Origin: Desulfobacterales bacterium
GTDB taxonomy: Bacteria > Desulfobacterota > Desulfobacteria > Desulfobacterales > Desulfosalsimonadaceae
Direction of reading: 5' to 3'
Length of the DNA stretch: 64,000 bases
NCBI GenBank assembly: GCA_034520365.1
Contig: JAXHNP010000006.1
Coordinates: 551,001 to 615,000 of the forward strand
Shown: positions 42,974-51,399 of the stretch, piece after piece
Numbering within the stretch: position 1 is the first letter of the stretch
How the letters are laid out: each line of letters begins with the position of its first letter
The notes under the pieces: generated by a model
Seen by the model: only the letters and a program-made list of their open reading frames with translations
Database searches by the model: none
What the model was told of the DNA's origin: nothing
Translations under genes and position numbers: made by a program

Positions 42974-45277
42974 CTATAGCGTAGAAAGAATCCGGCGCGC
43001 CTGCTCAGCTTCACCGAAGTCCGGGTCCATTTTGATGGCCGTTTTCAAGGCGTTTTCAGCTTGTCGGGTGTCCCCCTTTTTGTGATAGGCGACGCCTAAA
43101 TGATAGTAAATTGTCGGATTGTCCGGCAGTTTTTCAATGCTTTGGGTCAACTCGCGGATTGCATTGTCATAGAGGCCCATTTTGACGTAGACCCAGCCCA
43201 GGGTGTCCTGGATGCGCGGATCGTCGGGCAGCTTTTGTTTGGCTTTTTCCGCCAGCCGCATGGCCTCATTGAGATTTTTCTCATTTTCCGCCAAAAGATA
43301 GGCCAGGTTGTTGGCGGCCGGCACAAATTCCGGGTTTTTTTCAAGCGCCTTGCGGTAATGGCGCTCCGCCATGTCGGTTTTATCCTGGGCCGCAAAAATG
43401 ATCCCCAGCATCATGTGCGGTATATCATCGCGGCCGCCTTTTTCAACGGCTTGCTGATACTGCCTGATGGCTTCCTCGGTCCGGTTTTCGGATAAATAGA
43501 GCCGGGCCAGGGAATAGTAGGCCGGCAGATAATTCGGGTATTCGATAATTGCCGCTTTAAAGGCTTTTTCCGCCGGCCTGGTATTGTTTTTGGCCAGCTG
43601 GAGCTTGCCCTTCAGGTTATATATCACCGCCCGGTCCCGGGGGCTGTTTTCCATTTTTTTTAGGCGCAGGTCGCATTTTTGAATGGCGGTTTCAATCTGA
43701 TCCGTTTTAAGGAGAATGGAGATCAGGTGAATGAATACATCGATATTATCCGGGTCCTTGGCCAGGGCGGTTTCAAAATTGGCTTTGGCGGCATCAAGGT
43801 TTTTTTCCTGCTGATGGATAAGGCCCAGCCGGTAATATGCCTCGGGTTTGTCCGGCGCCATATTCACCAGGGAGGTAAAATAGGATTTGGCCTGCTGGAT
43901 TTGGTTTTCCCGCAGATAGATCTCGCCCATCATCCGGAGGGCGGTGTAGTGGTTCGGGGAGACGGAGAGCACGGCGTTTACGGCCTCTTTGGCGGGTTTT
44001 ACGCTGTTTTCCCGCAGATAGAGCCGGGCCAGCAGAAGCTTGGCCTCATCATACTGGACATCATTTCGGCTCACCTTGCCAAATGAGACTTTGGCTTTTT
44101 CCGTCTCCTCATTCTGCAGGTGGGCCAGGCCCTTGAGGTAATAAAGGTGCGAGACACCCGGATATTTTTCCATCAGCGATGTCAAATAGTCTTCTGCCCC
44201 ATCCGCCTGGTTTTCGGCCAGAAGGAGGCGTGCTTTCAGGATTTTGGCATCAATAAAATCCGGGTGCTGGCTGATGATGCGGTTAATATATTCGCGGGCC
44301 TTGTCAAAATTGTTGTTATCCAGATGAAAGCGGGCGATCTGGAGCTGAATGCCCGCATTCTGCGGCTGGATTTCAAGGGCCTTGTGATACATGGCCAGGG
44401 CTTTGTTTCTCAGGTTCCGCGCGGAATAATAATTCGCGGATTCAATATAGGGCCTGGGGCTCTGCGGATTGGCCTGAACCGCCTGGAGAAAGGCATCCTC
44501 GGATTTCTCCCACTGGTTGGCCTGCGCATAGACCCGGCCAAGCAAAAGGTGGACCTCGGAGCTTTCCGGATTGTGCTGGATCGCCTGGTGCAGCATATCT
44601 TCGGCTTTTTTGAACTCCTGGTTATGCAGATAGAACCCGCACAAGGCGACAATAATTTTGATGGAATCCGGATGCTTTTCTGCCGCGGTTTTAAGATACT
44701 GTTCCGCCTGTTCCGGCTTGCCCTGCTTGATCAAAAGCCCGGCAAGCGAGAGATAGGCCTGGGCGGAGCGGGGGTTTTGCTCCAGCATCTGCTTGTAAAT
44801 CTCCTCGGATTTCTGGAGATTGTTTTGCATCTGGTAGATCCGGGCCAGCATATACTTGGTTGAAAGATCGCCGTTTTTGTTTTTTAACGCGTTATTTAAC
44901 AGGTGTTCCGCCCGTTCCACGTCCTTTTGCAGCATGGAAAGAAATGCAAGCTTTAGCTGCACCTGGGTGAGCTCCGGGGCGAGTTCCACGGCCTTTGAGA
45001 GCGCCTCAACCGCCTTTGACACCTCGCCGAGCTTTAAGTAAACCTCGCCCAGATTGGCGTATCCGCCGGCAAATTCGGGATCAATTTCAATGACTTTTTG
45101 CAGGGCTTCCTTGGCGGCCGTATAATTTTGTTCTTCATAGAGGGTTTTTGCCTGCTCATAGTATTTGAGCTTGTCCTCGGGCTGGGAGGAGCAGCCGATA
45201 AGCAAAACCAGGACGCAGCCGAAGGAGAGCAGGCTGAGCAGGTGTTTGGAATTTTTAAAAGGAAAAAGGGCACTCAT
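42974..45277 (-). CDS. TPR-repeat lipoprotein
   Basis: 767 residues. Signal peptide with lipobox LLIGC followed by SSQPEDKLKYYEQ, then about twenty TPR units filling the rest of the protein (e.g. YANLGEVYLKLGEVSKAVEALSKAVEL; AYLSLAGLLIKQGKPEQAEQYL). It resembles the large TPR lipoproteins found with exopolysaccharide/PEP-CTERM systems (PrsT-like), but no exosortase or polysaccharide gene is adjacent. Probably an outer-membrane-attached protein-interaction scaffold. Operon with the gene before (CopG antitoxin, 25 bases) and after. Confidence 0.85.
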   Translation of the reverse strand: MSALFPFKNSKHLLSLLSFGCVLVLLIGCSSQPEDKLKYYEQAKTLYEEQNYTAAKEALQKVIEIDPEFAGGYANLGEVYLKLGEVSKAVEALSKAVELAPELTQVQLKLAFLSMLQKDVERAEHLLNNALKNKNGDLSTKYMLARIYQMQNNLQKSEEIYKQMLEQNPRSAQAYLSLAGLLIKQGKPEQAEQYLKTAAEKHPDSIKIIVALCGFYLHNQEFKKAEDMLHQAIQHNPESSEVHLLLGRVYAQANQWEKSEDAFLQAVQANPQSPRPYIESANYYSARNLRNKALAMYHKALEIQPQNAGIQLQIARFHLDNNNFDKAREYINRIISQHPDFIDAKILKARLLLAENQADGAEDYLTSLMEKYPGVSHLYYLKGLAHLQNEETEKAKVSFGKVSRNDVQYDEAKLLLARLYLRENSVKPAKEAVNAVLSVSPNHYTALRMMGEIYLRENQIQQAKSYFTSLVNMAPDKPEAYYRLGLIHQQEKNLDAAKANFETALAKDPDNIDVFIHLISILLKTDQIETAIQKCDLRLKKMENSPRDRAVIYNLKGKLQLAKNNTRPAEKAFKAAIIEYPNYLPAYYSLARLYLSENRTEEAIRQYQQAVEKGGRDDIPHMMLGIIFAAQDKTDMAERHYRKALEKNPEFVPAANNLAYLLAENEKNLNEAMRLAEKAKQKLPDDPRIQDTLGWVYVKMGLYDNAIRELTQSIEKLPDNPTIYYHLGVAYHKKGDTRQAENALKTAIKMDPDFGEAEQARRILSTL

Positions 45278-45302
45278 TTAAAAAGGTCCTTAAAGAGTTT
45301 AT

Positions 45303-45554
45303 TTATGCGGCATTTAACTTTTCAATAATCCATTGCCGTATTAAGTCGTATTTTTTCAGGCCTTTTTGGTGAGCCAATTTTTCTATGCATTCGAGTTCAT
45401 TTTGATCCAGATGGATATGAATGTTTTGGCCTTGGATGAATACAAATTCGGTAACTTCTTCAAGCAAATCTTCAAAATCAGTTATGTCGTGTTTATCCCA
45501 AAAACGAGCCAGTTCACTTATGGAATCGGTTTTAGGTAATTCTTGCTTTTTCAT
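45303..45554 (-). CDS. CopG/BrnA-like antitoxin
   Basis: 83 residues from ATG 45554 (GGAG seven bases upstream); ATG 45566 is a possible earlier start. The N-terminal half has the ELARFWDKHDITDFEDLLEEV signature common to BrnA/CopG-family antitoxins, and the C-terminal ribbon-helix-helix reads IHIHLDQNELECIEKLAHQKGLKKYDLIRQWIIEKL. The expected BrnT or RelE-like toxin is not adjacent; the next gene downstream is the TPR lipoprotein, 25 bases away. Confidence 0.8.
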   Translation of the reverse strand: MKKQELPKTDSISELARFWDKHDITDFEDLLEEVTEFVFIQGQNIHIHLDQNELECIEKLAHQKGLKKYDLIRQWIIEKLNAA

Positions 45555-46048
45555 TTGTTTCTCCATTTTTGGTCTCGAGGAGGCCGGGCGCATCCATACC
45601 CGGCTGTCATTCTGGGCGACAATTTGCCGCTGCTGTCATTCCGAGCGGCAGCGAGGAATCTTAAGATTCCTCGTCGCTGTCGCTCCTCGGAATGACAGTG
45701 GCAAAGGTTGTCGCTCCGCGGAATGACATGGCCGAAAGCGTTCGGGTTTCGGTCGGCGCGGTGGCCGACCCTACGATGGTTTGGCATCATGCACAGCCTG
45801 TGTAGGGCGGGCCACCGTGCCCGCCGTAAAAAGCTCCATGCACAGTCTGTGTAGGGCGGGCCACCGTGCCCGCCGTAAAAAGCTTGCAGGCCGGGTATCC
45901 ATACCCGGCTGTCATCCTATAAAAAAGACCGCATCCTTTAAGTCCCCCTTTATTATTGCAAAGGGGGATTTAATTGACTTCCTCCCCATATTAAGATACA
46001 AATCCGCTTAAAACAAGGATAACTCTCAACAAACCAAAGGATCAAATC
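45555..46048. repeat. Gap with families A, B and F
   Basis: 45634-45697 is a family B palindrome. 45789-45830 and 45841-45882 are two direct copies of CTGTGTAGGGCGGGCCACCG plus TGCCCGCCGTAAAAAGCT (family A core). GGCCGGGTATCCATACCCGGCTGTCAT (~45889) and its near-inverse at 45584-45612 are an additional pair. 45939-45972 is a family F fragment. Confidence 0.65.
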
Positions 46049-46705
46049 ATGCCGTCAGCAGACCGTTACCGGATTATGGGCCATATCTATGACCTGCTGG
46101 CCAGCCTCTACAGCGGCTGGCAGATTCCCCGCTGCAAGGAGGCCATGCTGGACCGTCTGAAGCCTGAGGATGAGGTCCTGTTTGCCGGGGTGGGGCGCGG
46201 CCGCGAAGCCAGAAAGGCCGCGGAAAAAGGCGCCCGGGTGACCGTGGTGGACCTTTCCGAAACCATGATAGACAAATGCAAAAACACCCTTGACGCTTGC
46301 CGCTTCAGCCATCCGGTCCAATACCTCCATGATGATATATTCAATGTGTCGCCGGATCATAAACAATACGATTATGTATTTGCCAATTTTTTCCTCAATG
46401 TGTTCAAGCGGGAGCAGATGGATCAGGTGGTGGGGCATCTTTCAGGTCTGGCAAAGCCGGGCGGTTATGTGGTCGTTGGGGATTTCGCGTTTCCGGAGGG
46501 CAATGTGTTTGCCCGGGCATTTAAGCATTTGTACTGGTATATTGCGGTCACCCTGTTTTTTCTCATCACCCGAAACGCGTTTCATAACATCTACAATTAT
46601 CCTGAATATCTCAAAAAGCATGGGCTGCAGATAGCTGAGATCAAGTATTTTAAGGTGCTGGGTTTGAAGCTTTACTGGTCGGTGCTGGCAAAGAAGCCGA
46701 GGTAA
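46049..46705 (+). CDS. Class I SAM-dependent methyltransferase
   Basis: 218 residues. Motif I reads VLFAGVGRGREARKAAEKGARVTVVDLSETMID, with motif post-I acidic residue in VVDLS; later DYVFANFFLNVF and LAKPGGYVVVGDF (motif III). The AdoMet fold is complete, but the substrate is unknown; the C-terminal hydrophobic stretch (WYIAVTLFFLITRNAFHNIYNY) suggests a lipid or quinone-like substrate. It is a single gene between repeat blocks. Confidence 0.85.
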   Translation: MPSADRYRIMGHIYDLLASLYSGWQIPRCKEAMLDRLKPEDEVLFAGVGRGREARKAAEKGARVTVVDLSETMIDKCKNTLDACRFSHPVQYLHDDIFNVSPDHKQYDYVFANFFLNVFKREQMDQVVGHLSGLAKPGGYVVVGDFAFPEGNVFARAFKHLYWYIAVTLFFLITRNAFHNIYNYPEYLKKHGLQIAEIKYFKVLGLKLYWSVLAKKPR

Positions 46706-47165
46706 AGTTCACAGTTCACAGTTCACGGTTCACAGTCAATAGTTAAGAAATTTCAAATTTCAAATAATAAACAAATCTCAAATTCCAAGCACCAAATATC
46801 AAACAAATCTCAAATAACAAATTCCAAATATCAAACAAGACCCCCTCGGCCGCTGTCATTCCGAGCGGATAGCGAGGAATCTTGAGTGTTAGCGAGGGAT
46901 TTTAAGATTCCTCGTCGCTGTCGCTCCTCGGAATGACAGTAGCAAAGGTTGTTGCTCCTCGGAATGACAGGGGCAAAACCCTGAAGGGTCGGCACGGTGG
47001 CCGACCTTCGGCCGCTGTCATTCCGAGCGGATAGCGAGGAATCTTAAGATTCCTCGTCGCTGTCGCTCCTCGGAATGACATTAGCAAAGGCTGTCGCTCC
47101 TCGGAATGGCAGGGGCAAAACCCTGAAGGGTCGGCACGGTGGCCGACCCTACGACTCTGAACTTT
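46706..47165. repeat. Gap filled with families D, C, B and A
   Basis: 46706-46740: GTTCACAGTTCACGG run (D). 46745-46848: CAAATTTCAAATAATAAACA... (C, left arm only). 46854-46938 and 47016-47080: two family B palindromes, each preceded by CGGCCGCTGTCATTCCGAGC. Between and after them AACCCTGAAGGGTCGGCACG with GGTGGCCGACC occurs twice (46976, 47118), so a ~140 bp block is duplicated in tandem. Confidence 0.7.
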
Positions 47166-49187
47166 TTACCTTAGCCCGTTTATGAAACACCCGCTACTAC
47201 TGCTGCTTCCGCTGCTCTGTCCGCCGTCGTCCTTTTTGTCCTCCAGTGCCGGGTTTAGGGCGATCAGGCCCGGCGGGCCGTCTGCCAGGAATAAAAACGC
47301 GGTGTCATCCACTGAATAGCCGCTGAAAATATCCGATGTATACCCGTTGGTGTCAAAACCCCATTCATCGATTTTAACTGGCTGGGCCGGATCGGATATA
47401 TCCACTGTCGTCAGGCCCTTTTCCCCGCTTGCCACATAGGCCACGCTGGCGGTGATGGATATATTTTCCGCATACCCGCCGGTATTAAGCGTTGCGGCAA
47501 TGTCCGGGGATCTCTTGTCGTCAATGTTGACCACAGTCAGCCCGGCCGGCCCGTCCGCCACATAGGCGAATTCATTTTTAATGCGCACGCCTTCGGCAGC
47601 CCCCGGCGTTTGTATAGCCCCTACCAGGCGCGGCGCCGCAGGCTCAGAAACATTGATGATCACCAGGCCGTTATCCCCGTCCGCCACATAGGCAAAATCA
47701 CCGGATACAAACACACTGCCCGCATATCCGGCTGTATCAATAACGGCGATTTCTTGAGGTGCATCCGGATCACTCACGTCAATAATTGCCAGTCCTTCTT
47801 CGCCGGCTGCCACATAGACCCGGCCGCCATCTGCAAAAACCCCTTCAGCCCTGCCGGCTGTATCAATCTGTGCCCGAATTTCAGGCGCGGATTTATCAAT
47901 GACAGATATCACCTGCACGCCGGAGTCCCCGTCCGCCACATAGGCGGTTTCCCCGAATACGGAAACATCCCGGGCCGACCCCGGGGTTTTAACAAATCCC
48001 GCCAGGCTAAATTGAATCACATTGTTGGTTACCGGCAGCTGAAATATCCGCAGGCCTTCGTTTTCCGGGGTGTCGCTCACCGTATCATCCACCACATACG
48101 CGTACTCCCCGGAAACATCCATGGCCGCGGCATCGGCCGGGGTGTCGTATGCAGCCAGCCGCGTCATATTTGCCGGGTCAGCCACGTCGATCTTCTGGAG
48201 CCCGATCTGATCATCGGTAATAAAGGCCGCATCCCCGTTGGCATTTAAAGCGATGCTTTTGGCGCCGGTGGCGGTATATTCCCATGCCGGCTCATGAACC
48301 GGCTCGCTAATATCACTGATATCCAGCACATGCAGACCCGCCTGATCAAAGCCCACATATGCGGTGTCTCCAAAAATCCGGGTTGCCCGGTTTGCCAGGC
48401 CCTGAACTTGATAGACGCTCTCTTCGGTCGGCTTGTTCGGATCCGATATGTTGACAATTTCAAGGCCCCCGGACTCCAGTGAAGCAAACAAAATATCACC
48501 CGTCACATAAACATCCCGGGCATTGGCCAGGGCCAGCAGTTTAAGGGGGTCCGGGTTTTCCGGATCAGACACATCGCTGATGTGCACCCCGTTAATCACA
48601 TCCGCCACATAAAGCGAATCATTGAAAACAAATGTATCCACCGCATAGGTGAAGCCAAAGGCGCCGGGCAGGTCAATGCTGCTTAAAAATTTTGTATCCG
48701 CGGGATCTGAGACATCCACAATCGTGACCCCGGCAATGCCCGAGGCCATATAGGCAATTTTTTCGTCAACATGCACGCTGAACAGGTCAATGGTTCTTTC
48801 CGTATCCTTATAGGCGCCGGCTTTGAACGGGTTTTCCGGGTCAGTCACATCAATGATCCACAGGCCGTCAGATCGGCATGCCGCATAAATCAGATGGTCC
48901 GGTTTTGAATAAAAAAGGCCGCCGATCTGGCCGGTATCGGTTACTTTTAACCCGGTGATCCGGTTTAAATCTTCATCCAGCACCACCAGCTGTTCGCCCT
49001 CGCCAAGAAAGATCAGCCCCCGGTCATTGTCCACTGCCGTGGCCTTGGTGGAATGAAAGGGCCACTGCCCGGCCAGCTCAATGGTGCGGGTCTGATCCGG
49101 CGTTTCTTCCTCCTGGGCTGCTGCCGGCGACAAAATCAGAAAAGCGGCAAACAAGAGAATGAATATGGTATAAATTGAATTTTTCAC
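47166..49187 (-). CDS. Secreted LVIVD-repeat beta-propeller protein
   Basis: 673 residues. Signal peptide (MKNSIYTIFILLFAAFLILSPAAA), then about fourteen ~42-residue LVIVD-type repeats (VYVAAGEEGLAIIDVSDPDAPQ; AYVADGDNGLVIINVSEPAAP), forming beta-propellers. The tail is GGQSSGSSSSSGCFINGLR; the SSGCFI start is like the CFI-box C-terminal motif (GCFIATAAYG) of Deltaproteobacteria but is cut short. GTG start overlapping the upstream stop (GTGA). Function is not known; likely an extracellular or envelope scaffold. Confidence 0.8.
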   Translation of the reverse strand: MKNSIYTIFILLFAAFLILSPAAAQEEETPDQTRTIELAGQWPFHSTKATAVDNDRGLIFLGEGEQLVVLDEDLNRITGLKVTDTGQIGGLFYSKPDHLIYAACRSDGLWIIDVTDPENPFKAGAYKDTERTIDLFSVHVDEKIAYMASGIAGVTIVDVSDPADTKFLSSIDLPGAFGFTYAVDTFVFNDSLYVADVINGVHISDVSDPENPDPLKLLALANARDVYVTGDILFASLESGGLEIVNISDPNKPTEESVYQVQGLANRATRIFGDTAYVGFDQAGLHVLDISDISEPVHEPAWEYTATGAKSIALNANGDAAFITDDQIGLQKIDVADPANMTRLAAYDTPADAAAMDVSGEYAYVVDDTVSDTPENEGLRIFQLPVTNNVIQFSLAGFVKTPGSARDVSVFGETAYVADGDSGVQVISVIDKSAPEIRAQIDTAGRAEGVFADGGRVYVAAGEEGLAIIDVSDPDAPQEIAVIDTAGYAGSVFVSGDFAYVADGDNGLVIINVSEPAAPRLVGAIQTPGAAEGVRIKNEFAYVADGPAGLTVVNIDDKRSPDIAATLNTGGYAENISITASVAYVASGEKGLTTVDISDPAQPVKIDEWGFDTNGYTSDIFSGYSVDDTAFLFLADGPPGLIALNPALEDKKDDGGQSSGSSSSSGCFINGLR

Positions 49188-50896
49188 AGGTCTTCCAAGT
49201 CCGACAAATCGGTTTCCAGTTTGACGTTTTCCGGGATTTCCACCTCGATCAACAGAAATTCCGGCCCGGGTTCGCGCATGCCGATGGTGTGAAACTTTCG
49301 GTCATCATCGAATACAATGGGTGTGTCTTTAAAAAACCCGCCGTATTGGGTGGGCAAAATATGTTCGTTGACAACCAGAAAGAATTCTTTTTTTTCGCCA
49401 TGCGCTGCAATATAGGCGACATTATTGCTGTCCGGGCTGAAATACGGATCATCCATGATATTAAATTTTTCTTTTTTACAATACTCTTTTCCGTCCACCA
49501 CCATGACATTCTGATCAAAATCAATCAGTGCATTATAGGCAAGGTGGTTTGAATCTTTGGAAAAATGGTATTTAGCGATTGCCGGATAAAAATTACCTTT
49601 TTTTTCCCCGTCAAATATGGTGGTCCAGCCTTTTATTTTCGGCGGCCGGGCCCGATACACAGTGTGTTTGGAGTCCGGGCTGAAATAAGGTTCCCCCACA
49701 GACAGAAAAGTTGGATGGGGCTCGCCGTCCACAACGATTTTCCCCCCGACTTCTTCCAGGGCCCCATAGGCATAACGGGAGGAGTCGAGACTGAACTTAA
49801 AGGCATCCACCCCTTTTTTATGGGCTTGTCCAAACTCGCCGTCAATAATGCAATGCCAATGGTCTTCTTTTTTTGCAATATAGGCGTACCGCGACGAATC
49901 CAGGCTGAAGTAAAATTTATAAATTTGCCGAAACGCCGGACTTTTATTTGAATTGACCACTATGTGAAAGTTTTTTCCGTCACGAAAGGCGTACGCCAGT
50001 TTTTTGGAATTTGGTGAAAACGTCGGCAAGCCATAAAATTCATGGGCGTCAAGCTCCTGGCCGTTTAACACCAGGACCATTTCTTCGTCTTCAGCCTTGA
50101 CCGCCACATAGGCCAGGTGTTTGGAGTTGGGGCTGAATATCAGATCAAAAATATGATCATAGGCACGATGCTTTTTCCCGTTTACCACAACACTCCATTT
50201 TTCCCGCCCGCCTTTATTGCTAACCCTTCCTTTGTAGGCCAGGTTTTTGGAATTCGAACTGTAGGTGAGTTCCTTGATCCTTTGAAAACCATGCTCCTGG
50301 ACCTTATTATCCCGTACCACCCGGCAGGCTTCGTCTTCAAAGGCCACATAGGCGATGTGCTGGGAGTTTGGGCTAAAAAGGATGTTGTCCTCGTCATTCA
50401 TTGGGATGCCGGTAACCCATTTGTCCGGCTTGCCGTCAATAATCAGGGCTTGTTTCTCGCCCTCAGCCGCCCGGTAGGCATACCGTTTGCCATCCGGGCT
50501 GAACCGGAAGTTATCGGCATTGTCATACCGGCCGTCTGTTTCCCAGTCCACGACCACTGATGCCTTAGCATTTTTTCCTTTGTATGCGATATATGCGTGC
50601 CGCCCGCTGGCACTAAATCTGGGGAAACCCGGCCGAACAGCATGATAAACCGGGCTCGTTCGATTGTCCAGACGGATAATGTTATGGGTTTTCTGCTTGT
50701 AAGCCGCATATGTAATTTGCCTGAAATCCGTGCTGTATTTTACCGAATCTCCAATAATTGTAAAATCTTCAGGTACAGCCCCGAGGGAGGTAATGGTTTC
50801 CTTGAATTGGATGTCTTCTTCTTCAGCAAATGACTGGGCAGCGATAAGAAGGCTTAAACAAACGGCGAAGATGGTAGTAAGTTTTTTGGTTATCAT
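49184..50896 (-). CDS. Secreted WD40/TolB-like beta-propeller protein
   Basis: 570 residues. Signal peptide (residues 1-24, ending QSFA), then about a dozen repeats with (F/Y)SPNSKHLAYVA or FSLDSSRYAYIA cores, each followed by a VVVDG(K/E) hairpin. The pattern resembles TolB/WD40-like PD40 repeats. Its stop overlaps the GTG of the LVIVD-repeat gene by four bases, so two secreted propellers are coupled. No catalytic motif seen. Confidence 0.8.
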   Translation of the reverse strand: MITKKLTTIFAVCLSLLIAAQSFAEEEDIQFKETITSLGAVPEDFTIIGDSVKYSTDFRQITYAAYKQKTHNIIRLDNRTSPVYHAVRPGFPRFSASGRHAYIAYKGKNAKASVVVDWETDGRYDNADNFRFSPDGKRYAYRAAEGEKQALIIDGKPDKWVTGIPMNDEDNILFSPNSQHIAYVAFEDEACRVVRDNKVQEHGFQRIKELTYSSNSKNLAYKGRVSNKGGREKWSVVVNGKKHRAYDHIFDLIFSPNSKHLAYVAVKAEDEEMVLVLNGQELDAHEFYGLPTFSPNSKKLAYAFRDGKNFHIVVNSNKSPAFRQIYKFYFSLDSSRYAYIAKKEDHWHCIIDGEFGQAHKKGVDAFKFSLDSSRYAYGALEEVGGKIVVDGEPHPTFLSVGEPYFSPDSKHTVYRARPPKIKGWTTIFDGEKKGNFYPAIAKYHFSKDSNHLAYNALIDFDQNVMVVDGKEYCKKEKFNIMDDPYFSPDSNNVAYIAAHGEKKEFFLVVNEHILPTQYGGFFKDTPIVFDDDRKFHTIGMREPGPEFLLIEVEIPENVKLETDLSDLEDL

Positions 50897-51399
50897 AAAT
50901 AATAGTTCACAGTTTAAGGTTCAGGGTTTAAGGTTCAGGGTTCACGGTTCACAGTTCACAGTTCACAGTTCACGGTTCACGGTTAAATTACAAATTTCAA
51001 ACAATAACTAAATCTCAATGACCCAAATTTCAAGCGCATGTTCCCCATTGCCCTTGTTTGATATTTGGTGCTTGTAATTTGGTGCTTGGAATTTGAGATC
51101 TGTTTGTCATTTGGTGCTTGGAGTTTGGTGCTTGTTTGTCATTTGATGCTTGTAATTTGGGATTTGTTTGTTTTTTGGTGCTTGAAATTTGAGATTTAGC
51201 AATAACAAGGCTGTCATTTCGAGCGGCAGCGAGAAATCTTAAGATTCCTCGTCGCTGTCGCTCCTCGGAATGACAGGGGCAAAAAGCTATCGCACCCATC
51301 CCCCTTTTCCACTATTGCCAAATGGCACAATAATAAAAGAGGGACTTAAATGAGTTTGTCTGTTTCAAAGAGGGACTTAAAGGACTCTGTATTTATTAA
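50897..51399. repeat. Gap filled with families D, C, B and F
   Basis: 50903-50983: GGTTCAGGGTTTAAGG and GTTCACAGTTCACAG units (D). 50988-51200: ATTTGGTGCTTGTTTGTCATT-type arms (C). 51212-51275: family B palindrome with AATCTTAAGATT centre. 51296-51390: AAGAGGGACTTAAA occurs twice (F-like). Confidence 0.65.
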
